DNA of 10,162 bases from JB111 sp052093225. GTDB lineage: Bacteria; Actinomycetota; Actinomycetes; Actinomycetales; Actinomycetaceae. The position numbers and the translations under genes were made by a program. Positions 5,293 to 10,162 of this stretch are shown here, piece after piece. The notes beneath the pieces are model-generated. The model was given only the letters and a program-made list of their open reading frames with translations, had not been told where the DNA came from and searched no databases. The stretch is from positions 1 through 10,162 of the forward strand of contig JBQDDG010000072.1 of the NCBI GenBank assembly GCA_052093225.1, in the 5' to 3' direction. Within the stretch, counting starts at the first letter, position 1; each line of letters opens with the position of its first letter.

Positions 5293-6571
5293 GTCCACTC
5301 CTCACCGGCGGGCCCGTCGGCCGCCTGCCTCGTGCCCCGGGGGGGCGGTAGCTCCACGATCATCTGCGTGCGTCCCGGTGCGGACCGGGCCACCATCGTC
5401 CCCCCGGCCGCCGTGACGATCTCGCGGCACAGGGAGAGGCCCAGCCCGAGCCCGGAGTCCGAGGACCCGGGTCTGGTGGTGAACCGGGGCTCGAAGATCC
5501 GCTCGAGATCCTCGGGCGGGATGACGGGGCCGTCGTTCGCGACGACCACCCGCACCTGCCCATCGTCACCGGTGGAGAGGTCGATCTCCACCATGCCCGG
5601 GCCGTCGAGCGCGTCGGCGGCGTTGACGAGCACGTTCGTCCACACCTGCTCCAGGCGACCCGGCGGCGCGAGCACGGCCGCCACGTCGCCCAGGTTGGTC
5701 TCGGTGGTGACCCGGCGCAGGCGGTGGGAGGTGAGGGTGAGCGCGGTGCGCAGGGAGTCGGCCACGTCGACGGGGACCGGCGGCGCTTCGGCGCTCCCGC
5801 CGGCGCGCGCGTAGGAGCGCAGGCCGGAGACGAGCGTGCCGATCTGGGCGGCCGCGACGTCGATGCGGCGCAGTGCGGCGCCGACCCGGGTGGCGAGCAC
5901 CGCGCGCTCGACGGCGTCGTCCCCGGCCGCGGCGAGGGCGGCGGCCTCCTCGGTGGTCTCGGCGCCCGCCTCCACGAGCCGGCGGGCGAGGTGGTCGTCG
6001 TTCTGGGCGGCGCCCGCCGCGCGGGGGCCGGCCCCGGGGCTGCCCGCGATCCGGTCGTGCTCGAGNNNNNNNNNNNNNNNNNNNNNNNNNNNNNNNNNNN
6101 NNNNNNNNNNNNNNNNNNNNNNNNNNNNNNNNNNNNNNNNNNNNNNNNNNNNNNNNNNNNNNNNNTCCGGTCGTGCTCGAGGGGAGCGTCCGCCGTCCGG
6201 CCACCCGCCAGCTCGGCGGCGATCGCGCGGCGCAGCGCCCGTACCTGCGCGGTGGTCGGCTCGGGACGTGCACGGGCGCGGGCGACGGCGGAACGATCGA
6301 CACCGGCGGCGTCCCCGGCGCGCAGGGCGAGGAGCGCGTCGAGGTCCGACGCGAGGTGCTCGGCGGCACCGGCGAGCGCGGTGGTCGGCGTGGCGAGGTC
6401 GTGCGCCACGCCGGCGGTGAGCGCGCCGAGCTCGGCCATCGCCGCCTGCGATGCGGCCTGCGACCCTCCGGTGCCCGACGCGTCCTCCGTCCCCCCGGCG
6501 CCAGACGGCGGACGGTGCTCCTCGCGCTCGACCCGGCCCGCGTCGTCGGCAGGGGATGCGGTGCTCGGCAC
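5289..6571 (-). CDS. soluble sensor histidine kinase, interrupted by the N run
   Basis: The gene is cut by 100 N, yet its two parts join in one frame if the 16 bases repeated on both sides of the N run are merged, giving 388 residues from the GTG at 6571. A disordered N-terminus (1-43) is followed by the phospho-acceptor helix AELGALTAGVAHDLATP with His57, an alanine-rich helical insertion, a second helix (AAQIGTLVSGLRSYAR), and a complete HATPase domain: N box EQVWTNVLVNAADAL, G1 VVANDGP, F box RIFEPRFTT and G2 GLGLGLSL. There are no membrane segments. The layout and sequence resemble the actinobacterial kinases that carry an N-terminal cyclic-nucleotide-binding domain, but that domain is absent. 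The start has GGAG five bases upstream and a TACGAT -10 at 6602-6607; a GTG at 6658 would add 29 residues. The receiver gene overlaps its stop. Confidence 0.88.
6066..6165. other. assembly gap (100 N), probably false
   Basis: Exactly 100 N, the conventional length for a gap of unknown size. The 16 bases to its left (6050-6065, TCCGGTCGTGCTCGAG) recur directly to its right (6166-6181). Removing one copy and the N run deletes 116 bases and puts the kinase halves in one frame. Confidence 0.85.
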
Positions 6572-6601
6572 GGAGGCTCCAGGGCTCGATCGGTCAGGAC
6601 G

Positions 6602-6607
6602 ATCGTA
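6602..6607 (-). promoter_or_regulatory. candidate -10 element of the kinase operon
   Basis: TACGAT on the minus strand fits the actinobacterial TANNNT -10 pattern. It would start transcription near 6595, leaving about 24 bases with a GGAG ribosome site before the GTG at 6571. No clear -35 is seen. Confidence 0.35.
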
Positions 6608-6666
6608 GACGCCGGGTGTGACGCGTCGCGCGCCGCTCGTCCTGGCGAGCGATCTCACACGGCGCG

Positions 6667-6672
6667 TAGACT
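6667..6672 (+). promoter_or_regulatory. candidate -10 element of rpmF
   Basis: TAGACT in the context GGCGCGTAGACTGTG is a typical actinobacterial -10 hexamer. It would start transcription near 6679, about 75 bases before rpmF, and diverges from the kinase promoter about 60 bases away. The -35 is not recognisable. Confidence 0.4.
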
Positions 6673-6753
6673 GTGCAGGTTGGCCCCTGGGCGTCCCGCT
6701 CTGGCATTCTTGGGGGTCGTTGATCGTCCACCCGAGAAAGGAGCGGCAGGGCC

Positions 6754-6921
6754 ATGGCAGTTCCGAAGCGCAAGATGTCCCGCAGCAACACCCGCTCTCG
6801 CCGGTCCCAGTGGAAGGCCGAGCTCGAGCAGCTCGTCACCGTCCGCGTCAAGGGTCGCGAGATCAAGGTCCCCCGTCGTCTGGCGAAGGCCTACCAGAAG
6901 GGTCTCGTCGAGACCAACTGA
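6754..6921 (+). CDS. rpmF: 50S ribosomal protein L32, cysteine-free form
   Basis: A 55-residue basic protein, shorter than usual gene-calling cut-offs. It starts MAVPKRKMSRSNTRSRRSQW, the signature L32 N-terminus, and ends with VPRRLAKAYQKG followed by LVETN. L32 is a component of the large ribosomal subunit near the peptidyl transferase region. The version that binds zinc carries two CxxC-like pairs; this one has no cysteine at all, as in the mycobacterial protein, so it needs no zinc. The ribosome site AGAAAGGAG (6735-6743) precedes the ATG by ten bases. The gene stands alone with its own promoter candidate and a terminator-like hairpin, not in the common yceD-rpmF-fatty-acid or rnc cluster. 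Whether the genome has another L32 copy cannot be seen here. Confidence 0.95.
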   Translation: MAVPKRKMSRSNTRSRRSQWKAELEQLVTVRVKGREIKVPRRLAKAYQKGLVETN

Positions 6922-6934
6922 CTTCACGTCGACC

Positions 6935-6962
6935 GGCCCCGTACCCGCAAGGGTGCGGGGCC
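6935..6962 (+). terminator. terminator-like hairpin after rpmF
   Basis: A 12-bp stem (GGCCCCGTACCC at 6935-6946 with GGGTGCGGGGCC at 6951-6962, one T-G pair) and a GCAA loop, 13 bases after the rpmF stop. No T-run follows. Confidence 0.7.
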
Positions 6963-7118
6963 GTCGTCGTCCCCGGGCACTGCGTGCCCGCCTGCCCGCC
7001 CTCCCGGCCGCCCTCAGCCGCCACGAGGCGCCTGCGGCGGGCCGCGCCCCTGGACGCATTCGGACGGGTCTCGACGGCCCTCGACGCCAGGCGCGCACGA
7101 CTGCACGCCCGGGCCCGC
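6963..7118. other. non-coding stretch between rpmF and the manA leader
   Basis: About 155 GC-rich bases with long open frames that lack a ribosome site and recognisable sequence. I see no gene or RNA here. Together with the hairpin before it and the leader after it, it makes up the 319-base gap between rpmF and manA. Confidence 0.4.
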
Positions 7119-7240
7119 TAGCGTGACCGGACGGTGCGACATGGGTCGCACTCCCCGCTGACCGTCGGACGTCGATGACGACGTCGGGCGAGGATGGAAG
7201 ATCCCGTCGCACAGGACGGGACACGTCGGAAGGAGGGGCC
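7119..7240 (+). promoter_or_regulatory. manA promoter candidate and hairpin-rich leader
   Basis: TAGCGT (7119-7124) is a possible -10 that would start transcription near 7131. Two perfect 7-bp stems with 4-base loops follow: GTGCGAC-ATGG-GTCGCAC (7134-7151) and GACGTCG-ATGA-CGACGTC (7168-7185). The manA ribosome site AGGAGG (7231-7236) lies downstream. The stems could be RNA structures in the leader or DNA operators. No known riboswitch family is recognised, and no -35 is evident. Confidence 0.4.
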
Positions 7241-8491
7241 ATGTCGGCCGTGCCAGGACTGGTGCGCATCGAGGGTGCCACGCGTCCCTACGCGTGGGGC
7301 TCGCCCACCCTCATCCCCGGCTTCCTCGGGCGCCCTGCCGACGGCGGGCCCGTCGCCGAGCTGTGGTTCGGCGCCCACCCGGAGGCACAGGCGACCGTCC
7401 GCAGCTGCGGCCGCGATGACGAAACCCCGCCCCGGCCCGACGCGTCCACCCCCACCACCCTCGGCGACCACATCGCGGGGGAGCCGGACGCCACGCTCGG
7501 CCCCGACGTCGTCGCGCGCTACGGCGAGCACCTGCCCTACCTGCTCAAGCTCATCGCCCCGGCCCACGCGCTCTCGCTCCAGGTCCACCCGGACCTCGAG
7601 CGGGCCGCGCGCCGCTTCGCCGAGGAGGACGCCGCCGGCATCCCGCGCGACGCGTACGAGCGCAGCTACCGCGACCGCAACCACAAGCCCGAGATGGTCT
7701 ACGCCCTCACGCAGTTCGAGGCGGTGTGCGGGTTTCGTGCGCCGCGTCGTGCACTCGAGGTCGTCGCGGGGCTCGGGACCGAGGTCACGGAGTGGATGGG
7801 GGAGGCGCTGCGGCGCTCGCCGTCGTCGGACGGGGTGCGGCTCGTCGTCGAGCGGCTGCTGCACGCGGACACGCGGCCGGGGCCCGACCAGGTCGACGCC
7901 GTCGCCCGCGCCTGTGCGCTCCGGCTCGCCGAGGGGCGCTCGCCGTCGCCGCGGGTGGACCGCATCGTCGGCCAGCTCGCTGGCGAGCACCCGGGCGACC
8001 CGGGCGTCGTCGTCGCGCTGCTGCTCAACCCCGTCACTCTCCTGCCGGGGGAGGCGATGTTCGTCCCCGCGGGCGCCGTCCACGCCTACCTGTCCGGGTT
8101 CGCGGTGGAGATCATGGCGTCCTCGGACAACGTGCTGCGCGCGGGCCTGACGACCAAGCACGTCAACGTCCCCGAGGTCCTCGAGGCGCTCGACTACGTC
8201 GCCGCCCCGCCCGTGCGGATCGCGCCGGAGACCGTGAGCGAGTCGGTCGGCGTCTACTACGCGCCGGTCGACGACTTCGAGCTCGCCGTCGTCACGGTCG
8301 ACGGGACGGTCGACGCGGTCGTTCCCGGCCGCGGGCCGCGGGTGCTCCTGGCCGTCGAGGGTGCGGTGACGATCAGCCTCGACGACCTGACGACGGACCT
8401 CGCCCGGGGAGAGGCAGTGTTCGTCGCGGGGGACCGGGGGCCGGTGAGCGTGAGCGGGACCGGCCGGGTGGTCCAGGCCGACGTGCCGTAA
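7241..8491 (+). CDS. manA: mannose-6-phosphate isomerase, class I
   Basis: Zinc enzyme that interconverts fructose-6-phosphate and mannose-6-phosphate, feeding GDP-mannose for mannosylated glycolipids and proteins of the actinobacterial envelope; cytoplasmic. The 416-residue product has the type I signatures: RPYAWGS at 15-21, LSLQVHPD at 111-118 with Gln114 and His116, NHKPEM at 147-152 with Glu151, and VPAGAVHAY at 275-283 with His281 (the metal ligands), then SDNVLRAGLTTKHVNV at 295-310 with the active-site Arg300. Length is normal. The ATG at 7241 is chosen over an in-frame ATG at 7175 because AGGAGG lies four bases upstream and the protein then starts at the conserved region. The methyltransferase gene follows after 31 bases and is probably co-transcribed. 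Confidence 0.96.
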   Translation: MSAVPGLVRIEGATRPYAWGSPTLIPGFLGRPADGGPVAELWFGAHPEAQATVRSCGRDDETPPRPDASTPTTLGDHIAGEPDATLGPDVVARYGEHLPYLLKLIAPAHALSLQVHPDLERAARRFAEEDAAGIPRDAYERSYRDRNHKPEMVYALTQFEAVCGFRAPRRALEVVAGLGTEVTEWMGEALRRSPSSDGVRLVVERLLHADTRPGPDQVDAVARACALRLAEGRSPSPRVDRIVGQLAGEHPGDPGVVVALLLNPVTLLPGEAMFVPAGAVHAYLSGFAVEIMASSDNVLRAGLTTKHVNVPEVLEALDYVAAPPVRIAPETVSESVGVYYAPVDDFELAVVTVDGTVDAVVPGRGPRVLLAVEGAVTISLDDLTTDLARGEAVFVAGDRGPVSVSGTGRVVQADVP

Positions 8492-8522
8492 CGCATGGTG
8501 GACGGACGGCCGAGAGGTCGCG

Positions 8523-9395
8523 ATGGCCGTCCAGGATGGCGTGATGTCCCGCTACCTCCACGGCCACTCGGGCTCGGTCGTCGACTCGCACGCCGCCCGA
8601 AGCGCCGAGAACTCCTGCGGCTATCTCCTGCCGCATCTCGAGCAGGGCATGCGCATCCTCGACGTCGGCTGCGGACCGGCCACGATCACGCTCGACCTCG
8701 CCGGCCACGTGGGGCCCGGCGGGGAGGTGGTGGGTGTCGAGCCCCTCGAGGAGACGCTGGACCTCGCCCGCGCCGAGGCCGCGAGACGCGGGGATGGACG
8801 GACACGGTTCGAGACGGCCGACGTCTCCGCGCTGCCGTACGCGGAGGCAACCTTCGACGTCGCCCATGCCCACCAGGTGCTCCAGCACCTGCCCGACCCG
8901 GTCGGCGCGTTGCGGGAGATGGCGCGCGTGACACGGCCCGGCGGGTACGTCGCCGTGCGCGACGCCGACTACGAGGAGATGTCCTGGTACCCGCGCCTGC
9001 CGGGGATGGAGCGGTGGCGTGAGCTCTACCTGGCCGTCGCGCGGGCGAACGACGCCACGCCCGACGCCGCGCGGCACATGCGCCGGTGGGCGCGCGAGGC
9101 GGGGCTGGGCACGCCGGCGCTCACGACGTCGACCTGGACCTACGCGGACGAGGAGAGCTGCGCCTGGTGGGGCAACGTCTGGCGGCGACGGGCGCTGGAG
9201 TCGCGGTTCGCCGACGAGGTGCAGGACCGAGGGCTCGCCGACCGTGCCGAGCTGGCGGAGATCTCCGCCGACTGGGAGCGGTGGGGGAGCGACCCCGACG
9301 CCTGGTTCGTCATGGTCCACGGCGAGCTGCTGGCGCGTCCGGCGCACGGGTCGCATCGAGCGATGGAGCGGGTGACGGGAATCGAACCCGCGTAA
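8523..9395 (+). CDS. class I SAM-dependent methyltransferase
   Basis: A 290-residue Rossmann-fold methyltransferase of the Methyltransf_11/UbiE-like group. Motif I (SAM binding) is ILDVGCGPATITLDLA at 45-60, the acidic residue after beta-2 is Glu73 in VVGVEP, the adenine-contact region is ADVSALPYAEATFDVAHA (99-116), and HQVLQHLPDP with REMARVTRPGGYVAV (117-145) completes the core. The acceptor cannot be inferred. The start at 8523 has GAGAGG five bases upstream; an ATG at 8544 (MSRYLHGHSG) is also possible and may be the conserved one. The C-terminus is odd: the last ten residues (ERVTGIEPA and its preceding Met) and the stop are read from the opposite strand of the tRNA-Gly gene, so the original 3' end seems to have been lost or never existed. 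Confidence 0.88.
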   Translation: MAVQDGVMSRYLHGHSGSVVDSHAARSAENSCGYLLPHLEQGMRILDVGCGPATITLDLAGHVGPGGEVVGVEPLEETLDLARAEAARRGDGRTRFETADVSALPYAEATFDVAHAHQVLQHLPDPVGALREMARVTRPGGYVAVRDADYEEMSWYPRLPGMERWRELYLAVARANDATPDAARHMRRWAREAGLGTPALTTSTWTYADEESCAWWGNVWRRRALESRFADEVQDRGLADRAELAEISADWERWGSDPDAWFVMVHGELLARPAHGSHRAMERVTGIEPA

Positions 9396-9437
9396 TCTGC
9401 TTGGAAGGCAGAGGCTCTACCATTGAGCTACACCCGC
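9364..9437 (-). tRNA. tRNA-Gly (anticodon TCC), with encoded CCA
   Basis: The minus strand folds into a complete cloverleaf: acceptor GCGGGTG (9431-9437) pairs with CACCCGC (9368-9374), anticodon arm TCTGC-CTTCCAA-GCAGA with anticodon TCC, and T arm CGGGT-TCGATTC-CCGTC. Discriminator T and then CCA (9364-9366) are encoded. It reads GGA and GGG. It lies antisense to the end of the methyltransferase gene. Confidence 0.96.
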
Positions 9438-9440
9438 ACG

Positions 9441-9458
9441 CCCGGCACGGATGCCGGG
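9441..9458. terminator. hairpin beside tRNA-Gly
   Basis: CCCGGCA-CGGA-TGCCGGG, a perfect 7-bp stem three bases from the tRNA-Gly 5' end. On + it follows the methyltransferase stop by 46 bases and may end the manA transcript. On - it is a leader hairpin of the tRNA, which could matter for processing. No T-run. Confidence 0.45.
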
Positions 9459-9468
9459 GGCGGCGCCC

Positions 9469-9474
9469 AGGTTA
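9469..9474 (-). promoter_or_regulatory. candidate -10 element of tRNA-Gly
   Basis: TAACCT on the minus strand, 31 bases before the tRNA 5' end, fits TANNNT. The hairpin at 9441-9458 would then be in the 5' leader of the precursor. No clear -35. Confidence 0.35.
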
Positions 9475-9566
9475 GCAAGCCGTCGGCCCTGTGCCTGCGC
9501 CGCACCCGGGTGAGTGATCGGTCTCTCCTGTCCGGGTCGTGCCCTGGTTCGGCGGCGCGCGGTGCG

Positions 9567-9572
9567 TACCCT
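9567..9572 (+). promoter_or_regulatory. candidate -10 element of tRNA-Pro
   Basis: TACCCT in the context GGTGCGTACCCTGGG fits the -10 pattern and would give a precursor with about 60 bases of leader. The -35 is uncertain. No gene is seen in the rest of 9475-9638. Confidence 0.35.
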
Positions 9573-9638
9573 GGGCCGACGGCGGTCGCCGGGCACGAGC
9601 CCGGTCGTGGCAGCCGTTCGCCGGAGGACCGGTGAGCA

Positions 9639-9711
9639 CGGGGTGTGGCGCAGGTGGTAGCGCGTCCGCTTTGGGAGCGGAAGGCCGTGGGTTCAAGTCC
9701 CGCCACCCCGA
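9639..9711 (+). tRNA. tRNA-Pro (anticodon TGG), no encoded CCA
   Basis: A 73-base cloverleaf: acceptor CGGGGTG (9639-9645) pairs with CACCCCG (9704-9710), discriminator A at 9711, D arm GCGC-AGGTGGTA-GCGC, anticodon arm TCCGC-TTTGGGA-GCGGA with anticodon TGG, and T arm GTGGG-TTCAAGT-CCCGC. CCG follows, so CCA must be added after transcription. It reads CCA and other CCN codons by wobble. Confidence 0.96.
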
Positions 9712-9735
9712 CCGATGGGCCGGCACGCACGAGGG

Positions 9736-9766
9736 GCGCCCCCGACCCGCGAAGGGTCGAGGGCGT
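9736..9766. terminator. two-way terminator between tRNA-Pro and the DUF1540 gene
   Basis: A 12-bp stem with one C-A mismatch, CGCCCCCGACCC (9737-9748) with GGGTCGAGGGCG (9754-9765), GCGAA loop, and a G-T pair at its base. TTCCT follows on +. It lies 25 bases after the tRNA and 25 bases after the stop of the convergent DUF1540 gene. Confidence 0.65.
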
Positions 9767-9791
9767 TCCTCGGGTCGGTGCGTCCTGACCG

Positions 9792-10073
9792 TCAGGCGCG
9801 ATCCTCGTAGGAGAGGCAGTCGGCGTCGGCACCGCCGACCCGGATGAAGTCGGCGCTGCACTCCAGGTCCTTGTTGTGGACGCAGGACGTGCGCTGGCAG
9901 GCGCCGACCTGGGCGACGACCTTGTCCAGGCCACCCTTGACGTTGAGCGGCAGGAACGTCGCGCACTGCGCGTCCTGGCCGACGGTGACGGCGAACGCGG
10001 TGCAGCCGTCGTGGTTGTAGGAGCAACCGTCGATGGAGCACTCGGTCACCCGCGGCATCTCGAGCACGGACAT
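9792..10073 (-). CDS. DUF1540 protein with two cysteine-motif repeats
   Basis: A 93-residue cytoplasmic protein with eight cysteines in two matching sets: C12-X4-C17-X6-C24-X12-C37 (from ECSIDGCSYN) and C59-X4-C64-X7-C72-X13-C86 (from ACQRTSCVHN). Each set is the pattern of a DUF1540 unit, small domains thought to bind metal through the four cysteines. Function is not established. The start ATG at 10071-10073 has GAGGAG (10080-10085) six bases upstream and leaves MSVLEMPRVTEC as N-terminus; an ATG 14 codons upstream lacks support. No membrane segment or signal peptide is seen. It is monocistronic as far as can be seen, facing tRNA-Pro across a shared terminator. A metal or redox storage or sensing role is a guess. 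Confidence 0.88.
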   Translation of the reverse strand: MSVLEMPRVTECSIDGCSYNHDGCTAFAVTVGQDAQCATFLPLNVKGGLDKVVAQVGACQRTSCVHNKDLECSADFIRVGGADADCLSYEDRA

Positions 10074-10162
10074 GGTGTTCTCCTCACGATCTCGGGCACG
10101 CCTTTCGCGGCTCATCCCAATCGGGGGTGTAGGAGTTGGGGTCTGAAGCCGCCGGTCTCGAG

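Noticed and set aside
4118..5305. Long 395-codon frame suggesting a fusion upstream of YigZ
   Set aside because: Only the part from the GTG at 4768 matches YigZ. The upstream part is the receiver gene read in the wrong frame.
6050..6181. The flanking 16-bp copies as a target-site duplication of an insertion hidden by N
   Set aside because: A true insertion cannot be excluded, but exact frame restoration on merging and the round 100 N favour a contig overlap.
6618..7121. A 167-codon + frame over rpmF
   Set aside because: Out of frame with L32, which is unmistakable at 6754-6921.
9364..9437. tRNA-Gly as an attachment site of an integrated element
   Set aside because: No integrase, no second copy of the tRNA 3' end in the window, and no shift in base composition beside it.
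9428..10041. Open frames across the tRNA-Pro region on -
   Set aside because: They run through the tRNA and overlap the DUF1540 gene out of frame. Phrases such as WRDLNPRPSAPKAD are the usual tRNA-derived false peptide.

Overview
The window looks like a chromosomal stretch of a very GC-rich actinobacterium. The extreme G+C at third codon positions, the many GTG starts, and the forms of CysK, CysE, L32 and ManA fit the Micrococcales (Cellulomonas or Promicromonospora relatives). That placement is by impression, not by a search. The sequence is a draft scaffold, with a run of exactly 100 N at 6066-6165.

Layout: (1) 1-334, a coding end of an unknown upstream gene and a small putative lipoprotein, both on +. 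(2) 513-2392, on -, a cysteine biosynthesis unit: promoter/operator region, a 23-codon leader peptide with Cys codons, a GC-rich leader with competing stems, cysK, cysE, then a perfect 16-bp hairpin. (3) 2584-4064, on -, an autoregulatory-looking pair: a YtrA-type GntR repressor and a DUF1648-like membrane protein, with a perfect inverted repeat abutting the promoter. (4) 4118-6607, on -, a translationally coupled set: soluble histidine kinase (split by the N run), a stand-alone receiver and a YigZ/IMPACT protein. (5) 6667-6962, on +, divergent rpmF (L32, cysteine-free form), only 55 codons, followed by a hairpin. (6) 7119-9395, on +, manA with a hairpin-rich leader and a SAM-dependent methyltransferase whose 3' end runs into an antisense tRNA. 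(7) 9364-9711, tRNA-Gly(TCC) on - and tRNA-Pro(TGG) on +. (8) 9736-10085, a two-way hairpin and a DUF1540 cysteine-motif protein on -.

How parts work together: CysE makes O-acetylserine, which CysK converts to cysteine, and the Cys-codon leader peptide offers a way for cysteine supply to set their expression. The kinase and receiver form a two-component pair without a visible sensor or output domain. They resemble the kinase core and receiver domain of a known actinobacterial redox/cyclic-nucleotide type of system, but stripped of the accessory domains. The most rewarding items are the cysteine leader/attenuator, the N gap that appears to be an assembly artefact (flanking 16-bp copies collapse to restore one reading frame), the stripped two-component pair, the leaderless GntR promoter, and the methyltransferase/tRNA overlap. 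I saw no mobile element, CRISPR array or defence system.
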